DNA from: JBQTKD01 sp052386455
GTDB lineage: Bacteria; Actinomycetota; Actinomycetes; Sporichthyales; Sporichthyaceae
Length of the DNA stretch: 64,000 bases
Assembly: GCA_052386455.1 (NCBI GenBank)
Contig: JBQTKD010000068.1
Coordinates: forward strand, 52,640-116,639
Reading direction: 5' to 3'
Shown: piece after piece, positions 44,199-51,773 of the stretch
Layout of the letters: every line of letters starts with the position of its first letter
Numbering within the stretch: the stretch's first letter is position 1
Made by a program: the position numbers and the translations under genes
The notes under the pieces: generated by a model
What the model was told of the DNA's origin: nothing
The model's database searches: none
What the model saw: only the letters and a program-made list of their open reading frames with translations

Positions 44199-45379
44199 CC
44201 CGCTCCGACGGCGCGAGCCCCGTGGTAGATCGACACGGCCTGCGCGCGGTTGGCGGCGCCGAGCTTGCGCAGGACGCGCTTCACGTGGGACTTCACGGTG
44301 CCCTCGGTGATGACCAGGCGGCGGGCGATCTCCAGGTTCGTGGCGCCGGCGGCCAGCAGTTGCAGGATCTGCGTCTCACGCGCCGTCAGATCCGCTTCCG
44401 GCAGGACGCCCGCGCGGGTCGGGCGAGTGCGGTGCGCGGGGGGTTCGGCGTCCGGAGCGGGGCGGCCGGTCAGGCTGAACTCGGCCGAACAGAGCTCGTC
44501 GACGCTGCGCTCGGCGGCGCGCAGCAGGCGGCGAACCACCTCGCGCTGGGCGTGGAGACGGTCCATCAGATCCGCGCGCTCGAGCGCGTGCCCGAGGCCG
44601 CGGGCGAATGCGGCCAGGCAGTCGCGATCCAGGACGTCCAGCGGCCGTCCGCTGATGAACGTGTCCGCGGCGAGGGTGGCCACGACCTCCCCGTCCGCGA
44701 CGACCGGGACGCTGAGGAACCCGGTGATGTTCAACTCCTCGAGCAGCGGTCCGCGGACTCGGGGATCCTCCTGCGGCTCGGTGACCAGCACCGCGTGCCG
44801 GCGGCGGATCATGTCGATCTCGTAGCGCCCACTGCGCAGCTCCACGGAGTTCGCCGTGGCCAGCACCTCGGCGGCCCACTCGTCGTTGCCGCCCGCGAAC
44901 CACACGGCGGCGGGGACGAGGTGCGAGTCGTCGACCCGGTAGATCAACACGCGGTCCAGCCCGCAGATGCGCCCGGCCTCCTCGGCGGCCCGCTGCAGCA
45001 GCCGCCCGGCCTCCACGGGGCCGTCGGTGCCGAGGGACTCGCGTGCCCAGTCGCTCGCGCGCAGCCGCTCGGCCGCGATGCGCTCGGAGTGGTCCCGGCG
45101 CAGCCCGCCCACGCCCGCGAGGAACTCGCAGTGTCGAACGCCCGCGGATCCGGCGGCCTGGCGCCGGGCCAGGACGATCTCGATCAAGTCGCCTAGGTGT
45201 CCGTCGAGTGCGGCGAGGTGATCGCCGTTCTCGCCGGCCTCCCAGTGGGGCAGCCCGGACTCGCCGAGCGCCGCGAGCAGCTCGCCGAGCCTGCGTTCGG
45301 CCTCCCGGGCGTTTCGCCGCCGGCTCGCGGCGCCGTCGGGCACCGGCGTTCGCGTCCGCGGAGCCGCTTCGACCGGCAC
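44195..45379 (-). CDS. GAF-domain LuxR-family transcriptional regulator
   Basis: 394 residues. A GAF domain at about 125-265 (AGRICGLDRVLIYRVDDSHL, GFLSVPVVADGEVVATLAAD) and a C-terminal LuxR helix-turn-helix at about 330-390 (LTARETQILQLLAAGATNLE, TVKSHVKRVLRKLGAANRAQ). The GTG at 45379 follows GGAGG by four bases; a TTG at 45424 is possible but lacks a ribosome site. No receiver domain, so it is a one-component sensor. It is divergent from the FAD oxidoreductase-nitrilase pair, the most likely target. Confidence 0.9.
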   Translation of the reverse strand: MPVEAAPRTRTPVPDGAASRRRNAREAERRLGELLAALGESGLPHWEAGENGDHLAALDGHLGDLIEIVLARRQAAGSAGVRHCEFLAGVGGLRRDHSERIAAERLRASDWARESLGTDGPVEAGRLLQRAAEEAGRICGLDRVLIYRVDDSHLVPAAVWFAGGNDEWAAEVLATANSVELRSGRYEIDMIRRRHAVLVTEPQEDPRVRGPLLEELNITGFLSVPVVADGEVVATLAADTFISGRPLDVLDRDCLAAFARGLGHALERADLMDRLHAQREVVRRLLRAAERSVDELCSAEFSLTGRPAPDAEPPAHRTRPTRAGVLPEADLTARETQILQLLAAGATNLEIARRLVITEGTVKSHVKRVLRKLGAANRAQAVSIYHGARAVGAG

Positions 45380-45546
45380 GAGTCCTCCAACGACGGGCGG
45401 CAGTGCCCACAGTTTGCCCCTCAAGGGGTAGGGAGTCGAGAAAAATTACCCCCGGCGAGAGAGGAGGACTGCCCCCCGGTAGGACGTGACCCGGGACACG
45501 TCCCCTTAGGCTCGTCGCCACTGGCAATCGAACCGGAGGAGGACCC

Positions 45547-47082
45547 GTGCCCACCAGCAGCGCCGCTGTGGAGCAGGTCGACGTCGTCATCGTGGGTGCT
45601 CGGCTGGCCGGCAGCGCCGCCGCGATCCGCCTCGCGCAGGCGGGCAAGCGCGTGGTGGCGTTGGACGCTGCGAGCTTCCCCTCGGACACCGTCTCGACTC
45701 ACGTGGTGTTCCCCGCGGGCATGGCCGAGATGAAGCGCCTCGGGGCGCTGGACCGGGTGCTCGCCGCCGGTGCGCCGCTGTGCCCGCGCGTCATGTTGTC
45801 CTGGGACGGCGTGGAGGTGCACGGCACCTACAGCCCCGTCGACGGGATCGACTTCGGCACCAACACCCGCCGCCCGCAACTGGACATGGCGTTGATCGAC
45901 ACCGCCCGCGCCGCCGGTGCCGAGATTCGCGAGCGCTGCAAGGTGACCGGCGTGCTCTGGCGCGGCAACCGAGTCGCGGGCGTGCACTACGTCGATCCCG
46001 ACGGGACGCCGCGGACGCTCGAGGCCAAGCTGACCGTCGGCGCCGACGGGCGGGACTCGCGCTTCGCCGGCTGGGTTGGCTCCGAGCGGTACAAGTCGCT
46101 GCCCAACGGGCGCGGGCTTGCCTTCCACTACATGACCGACACCGAGGAGGGCGCCAAGCACTTCCCGCGCCGCGACGCGGTGTGCGCCTGGCGCCACGGC
46201 CCGATCAACAGCTTCGTGTTCCCGAACAACGACAACACCATCACGGCGCTGCTGATGCCGCCCGTGGACGTCACCGAGCGCTGCCTGAAGGACCCCGAGG
46301 AGTGGGACCGGATCGTCGCCGCCTCGCCCGAGATGCGGCTGCGCATCGGCGATGCGGTCAAGGAACAGAAGCGCTGCCGCGGGGCCGTGGACACCGAGGG
46401 GTACTTCCGCAAGTCCTCGGGCCCCGGGTGGGCGCTGGTCGGGGACGCGGGCAGTTTCAAGGACCCGGTGATCGCCCAGGGCGTGCGCGACGCGCTGTGG
46501 TCCGGCCGCGTCCTGGGCGAGACGGTGGCGCACGTCCTCGACTCGCCCGCCGCGCTGGACAAGGCCACCCGCCGCTACGAGCAGGCACGCGACCTCGAGG
46601 TGATCGGCACCTTCTACTGGGGCTACAAGGGCTCCCGCACCGAGGACGCGGCGGTCGAGCGCGAGTTCTTCCTCGAGGCCCAGTACAACCCGCAGCTCGG
46701 CCGCGACCTCGCCGACACGTTCTCCCGGAGCCTGGGCCCGCTGAAGTTCGTCAGCCGCAAGCGCGAAGTGACCTGGACGCTGCGGGCGCTGCGCCGGCCG
46801 GGTGCGAACCGGCCCGAGATCCTCGCGTGGGTCGTCCGCGAGAAGACGCTCGACCTGCGCTACTGGATCGACAAGTGGACGATCAAGGCCGGTCGGCGAC
46901 CGGCGAGCACCGCCTCGAAGCGCTGGGCGCGCGACGGCTGGACGCCGCACATGGCCTTGAGCCAGCACCGGCCGAGCAGCGAACCGTTCCTGCCCGAGGT
47001 CGAGGCGGCGGCGCCTGCGCCGGTGCGCCGGCGTACTCCGCGTGCGGCGGCCGCCACGACCGAGACCGCGGTGTCCGCATGA
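45547..47082 (+). CDS. FAD-dependent oxidoreductase (geranylgeranyl-reductase/PHBH-like)
   Basis: 511-residue flavoprotein. Rossmann dinucleotide motif VVIVGARLAGSAAAIRLAQA near residue 14 (GxRLAG in place of GxGxxG), VGADGRDSRFAGWVG near 160 (the DG motif) and ALVGDAGSFKDPVIAQGVRD near 300 (the second FAD motif GD). These mark the class A flavin monooxygenase / geranylgeranyl reductase superfamily. GTG 45547 with GGAGGAGG upstream. The stop overlaps the next gene by 4 nt (ATGA). The Pro/Ala/Arg-rich last 60 residues look disordered. Substrate unknown. Confidence 0.9.
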   Translation: MPTSSAAVEQVDVVIVGARLAGSAAAIRLAQAGKRVVALDAASFPSDTVSTHVVFPAGMAEMKRLGALDRVLAAGAPLCPRVMLSWDGVEVHGTYSPVDGIDFGTNTRRPQLDMALIDTARAAGAEIRERCKVTGVLWRGNRVAGVHYVDPDGTPRTLEAKLTVGADGRDSRFAGWVGSERYKSLPNGRGLAFHYMTDTEEGAKHFPRRDAVCAWRHGPINSFVFPNNDNTITALLMPPVDVTERCLKDPEEWDRIVAASPEMRLRIGDAVKEQKRCRGAVDTEGYFRKSSGPGWALVGDAGSFKDPVIAQGVRDALWSGRVLGETVAHVLDSPAALDKATRRYEQARDLEVIGTFYWGYKGSRTEDAAVEREFFLEAQYNPQLGRDLADTFSRSLGPLKFVSRKREVTWTLRALRRPGANRPEILAWVVREKTLDLRYWIDKWTIKAGRRPASTASKRWARDGWTPHMALSQHRPSSEPFLPEVEAAAPAPVRRRTPRAAAATTETAVSA

Positions 47083-48110
47083 GCACGTTGAAGGTTGCCG
47101 TCGTCCAGCCCCGGTTGAAGGTCGGGGAGGTCGAGGCGAACATGGCCCGCTGCGAGGGCCTGGTCCGCTCCGCGGCCCGCGAGCACAATCCGGCGGTGAT
47201 CCTGCTCCCCGAGGGCTTCACCTCGCCGAACATGTACGGCAACGCGATGAAGGGCGTCGCTCGGCCGGTCGACGGCGCGCCGTACCTGCTGCTGCAGAAG
47301 CTCGCCCGCGAGCTCGACGTCGTCGTCGGCGGCGGCTTCCAGGCGCGCCGCGGCGCGGACACCTACGGGACGTACCTGCTCGTCGAGCCGAACGGCGCCG
47401 CGCACCTGCACGACAAGGACATGCCGTCCCTGTGGGAGAACGCGTACTACCGGGGCGGGGACGACGACGGCATCTCGACGCTGCCGTTCGGCACCGTCGG
47501 GATGGCCAACGGGTTCGAGTGGGACCGCTCCGCAACCGCGCGTCGCGCTCGCGGCAAGGTTGTCGCGATGCTCGGCGGTTCGTGCTGGTGGTCCTTCCCG
47601 GACTGGCTGCCGGTCCGGCGCTGGTTCGCCCGCGACCACCAGTACAACATCGCCGTCGCGCGCGAGATGCCCGCGCGCATGGCCCGCGCCGTCGGTGCTC
47701 CGGTGGCGATCTCGCAGCACGTCGGGGACTACCGCTCCGCGTCCCCGCTGATGCCGAAGGTGCCCTACGACACCCTGGCGGTGGGGGAGAGTCAGATCGT
47801 CGAGCGCGACGGCCGGATCCTCGCCCGGATGTCCTACGCGGACGGCGAAGGGCACGTCGCGGCCGACGTTGCGATCGCGCCGCCGGAGCCGCTGGACCCG
47901 ATCCCCGCGGGGTTCTGGATGGCGCCGCAGACGTTCGCGGTCCACGCCGTCTGGCACCTCTACAACCGCGCCGGCCAGGCCGAGTACCAGATCAACAAGC
48001 GCCTGGGCCGCCACCGCTGGCAGGGCGGCGCCGGCACGGACCTCCCGGACTACGTCCCCCCGCGCGAGGCCCCTGTCGCCGAACCCCCGCGTATCGCCGC
48101 CGTCGGCTGA
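47079..48110 (+). CDS. Nitrilase/carbon-nitrogen hydrolase-like protein lacking the nucleophile Cys
   Basis: 343-residue protein of the nitrilase fold. The catalytic Glu is present in ILLPEGFTSPN (near 46) and the Lys in HLHDKDMPSLWEN (near 113), but the segment that should carry the Cys (VGVxxCxE) reads VGMANGFEWDR, so the nucleophile is Gly. AMLGGSCWWSFPDW follows, with a Cys about 20 residues later that is not in the catalytic position. ATG 47079 overlaps the flavoprotein stop by 4 nt. It may be a non-catalytic partner or binding protein of the flavoenzyme. Confidence 0.82.
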   Translation: MSTLKVAVVQPRLKVGEVEANMARCEGLVRSAAREHNPAVILLPEGFTSPNMYGNAMKGVARPVDGAPYLLLQKLARELDVVVGGGFQARRGADTYGTYLLVEPNGAAHLHDKDMPSLWENAYYRGGDDDGISTLPFGTVGMANGFEWDRSATARRARGKVVAMLGGSCWWSFPDWLPVRRWFARDHQYNIAVAREMPARMARAVGAPVAISQHVGDYRSASPLMPKVPYDTLAVGESQIVERDGRILARMSYADGEGHVAADVAIAPPEPLDPIPAGFWMAPQTFAVHAVWHLYNRAGQAEYQINKRLGRHRWQGGAGTDLPDYVPPREAPVAEPPRIAAVG

Positions 48111-48118
48111 CACCCCGT

Positions 48119-48176
48119 CTTCTGCACCGTTTCGCACCCTTCAGCCCGCCGGATAGGGCGCGAAACGGTGCAGTAG
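48119..48176. repeat. 58-nt palindrome family 2, copy F2 (bidirectional terminator position)
   Basis: Arms of 22 nt (CTTCTGCACCG continuing TTTCGCACCCT; right arm ends GGTGCAGTAG) with two mismatches, one a G-T wobble, around a 14-nt loop. It lies between convergent genes (nitrilase-like and VOC), where a bidirectional terminator is expected. Shares 21 of 22 left-arm bases with F1 at 21814-21871. Confidence 0.75.
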
Positions 48177-48222
48177 TTGCGTGTCTGGTAGCGAGGAGCC
48201 GGCTGGACTTCCTCGGGACCGT

Positions 48223-48645
48223 CTAACCCGGCGTGCCCTCGACTCCGACCATCCAGGAGACTCCCCACCTGTCGACGCACGAGCCGAAGGCGGGGGACCA
48301 GAACGTCGCGGCGACCGGCATCTGGACCTCGCCGCCCTCGGCCAGGGCGTCGAAGACGCGCTTGGTCTCGGCGGCGTCCGGGGCGCTGTAGCTGACCGCC
48401 ACGCCCTTCTTCGGCCCGCCGTCGCCCGTCGGGTCGTCGGAGGCCATGAGCAGGCCGCCGCCGACCGTCAGCGCCGCGTGGGCGATCAGGTGTTCGTTGC
48501 CCGCCGTCGAGACGCAGCCGTCCCCTTCCTCGGCGGGAACGTCGGACATCGGCAGCAGGTGCAGTTCCCCGCCGAAGATCTCCTGGTAGCGGGTGAAGGC
48601 CTCGCGGCAGTCGCCGCTGAAGAACAGGTACGCGTGGAAGCTCAT
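48223..48645 (-). CDS. VOC-family (PhnB-like) protein
   Basis: 140-residue vicinal-oxygen-chelate domain protein: HAYLFFSGDCREAFTRYQEI at the start, HLLPMSDVP, VGGGLLMASDDPTGDGGP in the middle, and FWSPAFGSCVDRWGVSWMVG at the end, matching PhnB/3-demethylubiquinone-like VOC proteins. Such proteins are usually annotated without function; members bind a metal, but here I cannot assign all ligands. ATG 48645. Convergent with the nitrilase-like gene. Confidence 0.88.
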   Translation of the reverse strand: MSFHAYLFFSGDCREAFTRYQEIFGGELHLLPMSDVPAEEGDGCVSTAGNEHLIAHAALTVGGGLLMASDDPTGDGGPKKGVAVSYSAPDAAETKRVFDALAEGGEVQMPVAATFWSPAFGSCVDRWGVSWMVGVEGTPG

Positions 48646-48709
48646 CCGGGGGTCTCCGCTCGGTGCCGGTGGACGATTCGAACGCTACGACTGCGCCGGC
48701 GGAGCAAAC

Positions 48710-49366
48710 TCACCGGTCCGCGGCGAAGCGTTCGATCTGGGTGGTGCGGCCGAACACGAAGATGACGTCGCCGTCCTCGAGGACGGACTCCTGGGTGGCG
48801 TAGGTGAAGTCGCCGTGCGGGTGCTTCACGGCGACCACCGAGATGCCGTACTTCGCGCGCAGCCCGGACTCGCGCAGCGGTTTGCCGACGAGGTCCTTCG
48901 GCGCCTTGGCCTTGATCATCGCGAAGTCGTCGTCCATCTCGATCCAGTCGAGCATCTTGCCCTGCACGGTGTGCGCGATGCGCTCGCCCATCTCGTGTTC
49001 TGGGAAGACGACCTGGTGTGCGCCGACGCGTCCGAGGATTTTGCCGTGCTGCTCGGTCATCGCCTTCGCCCAAATGTGCGGGATGGCCAGTTCGGCGAGC
49101 AGCGAGGTGGTGAGGATCGAGGCCTGCATGTCCGACCCGATCGCCACGACGGCACGGCGGAACTCGTTGACGCCGAGTTCGCGCAGCGCCTCGATGTCGG
49201 TGGAGTCCGCGGCGACGACGTGCGTGAGCTTGCCGGCCATGCGCTGCACCGTTTCGGCACGTGCGTCGATCGCGAGCACGTCTACGCCCTCGCGGACGAG
49301 TTCGAGTGCCAGCGCGCTGCCGAAGCGGCCCAGGCCGATGACCACGACTGCGTCGTTCCTAGCCAA
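48710..49366 (-). CDS. trkA: K+ uptake regulatory subunit (TrkA/KtrA, RCK domain)
   Basis: 218-residue cytoplasmic gating ring subunit. N-terminal RCK-N Rossmann motif VVIGLGRFGSALALELVREG with acidic VLAIDARAE (NAD/ATP binding), then the RCK-C domain (GKPLRESGLRAKYGISVVAV, LEDGDVIFVFGRT). Start is TTG 49366 inside TTGGCTAG, overlapping the ktrB stop by 8 nt, with GAGAGG upstream. Works with the channel subunit encoded just before it. Confidence 0.93.
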   Translation of the reverse strand: MARNDAVVVIGLGRFGSALALELVREGVDVLAIDARAETVQRMAGKLTHVVAADSTDIEALRELGVNEFRRAVVAIGSDMQASILTTSLLAELAIPHIWAKAMTEQHGKILGRVGAHQVVFPEHEMGERIAHTVQGKMLDWIEMDDDFAMIKAKAPKDLVGKPLRESGLRAKYGISVVAVKHPHGDFTYATQESVLEDGDVIFVFGRTTQIERFAADR

Positions 49367-50732
49367 CGATCGTCCTCTCCTCGGGCAGTTCGAAGCGTCG
49401 GGTGCGTTCGCGCAGCGCCAACGCGGAGGCGAAGGTCAGCGGACCGATCCGGCCGACGAACATCATCGCAACGACGACCAGCTGGCCGTCGCGGCCCAGG
49501 TCTGCGGTGATGCCGGTGGACAGGCCGCACGTGGCGAACGCAGACGTTGCCTCGAACAGGACGCTGTCCAGGTCGTGTTCGGTGAGGCCGAGCAGCAGCA
49601 GCGTTCCGGCCATGACGATGCCGATACCCATCAGGGCGATGGCCAGTGCCTGGCGCTGGTTCGCCTCGGGCACTCGTCGTCGCCCGACGTGCACGTGGCT
49701 TTCGCCGCGCATCTCCGCCCAGATGACGAACGCGAGCAGGCCGAACGTCGTCACCTTGATGCCGCCGGCGGTGCTGGCCGAGCCGCCGCCGATGAACATC
49801 AGGATGTCGGTGGTCAGCAGGCTCTCCGGAGTCAGCGCGGAGTAGTCGATGCTGTTCAGGCCGCCGGAGCGCGGCATCACCGAGGCGAAGAAGCCCGCGA
49901 CGAGTTTGTCGCCGGTCGAGAGCGGGCCGAGGGTGGACCGGTTGCTCCACTCGGCGGCGGTGAAGATCGCCGTGCCGAGCACCAGCAACGCGCCGGAGGC
50001 GGCGAGGGTGATGCGGGTGAGCACCGACCAGTCGCGCGGGCGGCGCCACTCCCGGACAAGTTCGAACACGACCGGGAAGCCCAGGCCGCCGAGGATCACG
50101 GCCGCGCACACCGTCAGGCTCACGACCGGGTCGGCGACGTAGCGCACCATGCTGTCGCCGTAGAGGGACAGGCCGCCGGAGTTGAACGACGAGATGGAGT
50201 GGAACACGCCGCTGTAGAGCGCCTCGCCCCACGGCTCGTCGTAGCGCGTGGCGAAACGGATCGTCAGAATCGTCGCGACGATCGCCTCGGTGGCGAAGCT
50301 GAAGGCGGCGATGCCCAGGAGCAGCTTGCGGAGGTCGCGTAGCTGCAGGGACTTGGTCTCGGCCTGCAGCACCAGGCGGGTGCGCAGCCCGAGGCGGCGG
50401 GAGAGCAGCAGCGCGAGCAGGGTGGCCATGGTCATGATGCCCAGGCCGCCGACCTGCATCAGCGCCATGATCACGACCTCGCCGAAGGTCGACCAGTGAT
50501 CGCCGGTGTCGACGACGGCCAGGCCCGTCACGCACGCCGCGGACGTCGCGGTGAACAGCGCGTCGACGAAGTGCGCGTGCTCGCCGTCCGTGGTCGCGAC
50601 CGGCAGCCAGAGCAGGACCGTGCCGATCGAGATCACGGTCCCGAACGCGGTCGCGATGACGCGGGCCGGATGCTGCAGCAGGGAGCCCGGCGCACGGCCG
50701 CGGCGCCCGCCCGTGGGCAGGTCTCCGATCAC
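49359..50732 (-). CDS. ktrB: K+ transporter membrane subunit (KtrB/TrkH)
   Basis: 457-residue membrane protein made of four M1-P-M2 repeats. The four pore loops are visible: SAACVTGLAVVDT, SISSFNSGGLSLY, SVMPRSGGLNSID and SAFATCGLSTGIT, each with the filter Gly. FIGGGSASTAGGIKVTTFGL is the typical gating-loop region of SKT channels. GTG 50732 with GGGGAGG upstream. Its mRNA leader would contain palindrome E. Forms the K+ uptake system with TrkA. Confidence 0.94.
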   Translation of the reverse strand: MIGDLPTGGRRGRAPGSLLQHPARVIATAFGTVISIGTVLLWLPVATTDGEHAHFVDALFTATSAACVTGLAVVDTGDHWSTFGEVVIMALMQVGGLGIMTMATLLALLLSRRLGLRTRLVLQAETKSLQLRDLRKLLLGIAAFSFATEAIVATILTIRFATRYDEPWGEALYSGVFHSISSFNSGGLSLYGDSMVRYVADPVVSLTVCAAVILGGLGFPVVFELVREWRRPRDWSVLTRITLAASGALLVLGTAIFTAAEWSNRSTLGPLSTGDKLVAGFFASVMPRSGGLNSIDYSALTPESLLTTDILMFIGGGSASTAGGIKVTTFGLLAFVIWAEMRGESHVHVGRRRVPEANQRQALAIALMGIGIVMAGTLLLLGLTEHDLDSVLFEATSAFATCGLSTGITADLGRDGQLVVVAMMFVGRIGPLTFASALALRERTRRFELPEERTIVG

Positions 50733-50748
50733 GCGCGCCTCCCCTCCA

Positions 50749-50792
50749 CCGTCCGACCAATCGTGGCCTATGGGTCACGTTCGGTCGGACGC
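50749..50792 (+). repeat. 44-nt intergenic palindrome, copy E
   Basis: CCGTCCGACC (50749) and GGTCGGACGC (50783), inner stem CGTGGCC / GGGTCACG with one G-T pair, loop CTATGG. Lies 17 nt upstream of the ktrB start and 6 nt after the stop of the small gene at 50799-50927. Confidence 0.85.
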
Positions 50793-50798
50793 AAGAGG

Positions 50799-50927
50799 TT
50801 AGCGACGCAGGAACAGGTGGCCAGCGGCCAGGACGGCGCGGTCCCACGGCGTGTGGGCCTGCAGGCTCTCCGCCTGGGCGATCTCGTGCTGGACCTGCCA
50901 GGGCAACGGGTTCTCTTCGCGCTTCAC
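50799..50927 (-). CDS. Small hypothetical protein (42 residues)
   Basis: GTG at 50927 with GGGAGG seven bases upstream opens VKREENPLPWQVQHEIAQAE, then SLQAHTPWDRAVLAAGHLFL and RR. Balanced composition, with a helical amphipathic middle, unlike the Arg/Ala-rich shadow frames around it. Its leader contains a strong hairpin (50959-50981) and palindrome E follows its stop. No family recognised; probably real because of ribosome site and flanking structures. Confidence 0.55.
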   Translation of the reverse strand: MKREENPLPWQVQHEIAQAESLQAHTPWDRAVLAAGHLFLRR

Positions 50928-50958
50928 GGGGAGCCTCCCTGTCGTTGGGCAGACCGCC

Positions 50959-50981
50959 GCCGCGCCGGGAGACGGCGCGGC
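50959..50981. promoter_or_regulatory. GC-rich hairpin in the leader of the 42-residue gene
   Basis: Perfect 9-bp arms GCCGCGCCG (50959) and CGGCGCGGC (50973) with a 5-nt GGAGA loop, 32 nt upstream of the small gene and on the other side of the response regulator promoter. No U-run follows in either direction, so a leader structure or factor-dependent stop is more likely than an intrinsic terminator. Confidence 0.4.
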
Positions 50982-51101
50982 ACGGCCTGCCACGGCGCCG
51001 CGTCCCGCGAGGGGTTGCAGGTGGCGCCATAGGAGGCATCGGCGTCGCCGCACCACGACTTGACCCCCAAGTTCTTTGGGTTGGGCCGGCACGATGGGCG
51101 A

Positions 51102-51773
51102 GTGGCGGGAACGGTGGTGTTGGTCGCGGAGGACGAGCCGGCCATCGCGGACCTGCTGGAGCTCTACCTGGCCCGCGACGGGTACGCGGTGCACGTCGTG
51201 CGCGACGGCGCGGAGGTCGTCGCAGCGGTCGGGCGGCTGCGGCCCGCGGCGCTGGTCATGGACATCGGGCTGCCGAACGTCGACGGCATCAGCGTGTGTC
51301 GAAGCCTGCGCGAGGCGGGGGACTGGACGCCGGTGCTGTTCGTGACCGCGCGCGACGACGAGGTGGACCGCATCGTCGGCCTGGAGATCGGCGCGGACGA
51401 CTACATCGTGAAGCCGTTCAGCCCGCGCGAGGTCGTGAGCCGCGTGAAGGCGGTGCTGCGGAGGGCGGCCCTCGCCGAGCCGGAGGGCAGGGTGCTCGAG
51501 GCGGGCGGGGTGCGGCTGGACCCCGGCCGGCGTTCGGTGCACGCCGACGGCGCCGAGGTGGCCTTGACGGCCACGGAGTTCGATCTGCTGGCGCAGCTGA
51601 TGCGGCATCGGCGGCAGGTGCTGCGCCGCGAGCAGTTGCTCTCCGAGGTGTGGGGCTACGCGTCGGAGGTCACCACGCGGACGGTCGACGTCCACGTCGC
51701 CCAGGTCCGGGCGAAGCTCGGCGAGGCGAGCCCGATTCGCACGGTCCGCGGGGTCGGGTATGTCGTCGACTGA
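51102..51773 (+). CDS. OmpR/PhoB-family response regulator
   Basis: 223 residues. Receiver domain with acidic pair AEDEP (10-12), phosphoacceptor Asp54 in LVMDIGLPNVDG, Thr in LFVTARDDE and Lys in IVKPFSPRE; C-terminal winged helix with LTATEFDLLAQLMRHRRQVL and SEVTTRTVDVHVAQVRAKLG. The GTG at 51102 is preferred; an earlier in-frame TTG would add 14 residues. A CCCAA/TTGGG inverted repeat lies just upstream (51065-51079). Overlaps the kinase gene by 14 nt, so the pair is coupled. Confidence 0.94.
   Translation: MAGTVVLVAEDEPAIADLLELYLARDGYAVHVVRDGAEVVAAVGRLRPAALVMDIGLPNVDGISVCRSLREAGDWTPVLFVTARDDEVDRIVGLEIGADDYIVKPFSPREVVSRVKAVLRRAALAEPEGRVLEAGGVRLDPGRRSVHADGAEVALTATEFDLLAQLMRHRRQVLRREQLLSEVWGYASEVTTRTVDVHVAQVRAKLGEASPIRTVRGVGYVVD

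Noticed and set aside
49282..51039. 585-codon minus-strand frame across ktrB and upstream
   Set aside because: Arg/Gly-rich alternative frame of ktrB; the KtrB frame has all pore motifs.
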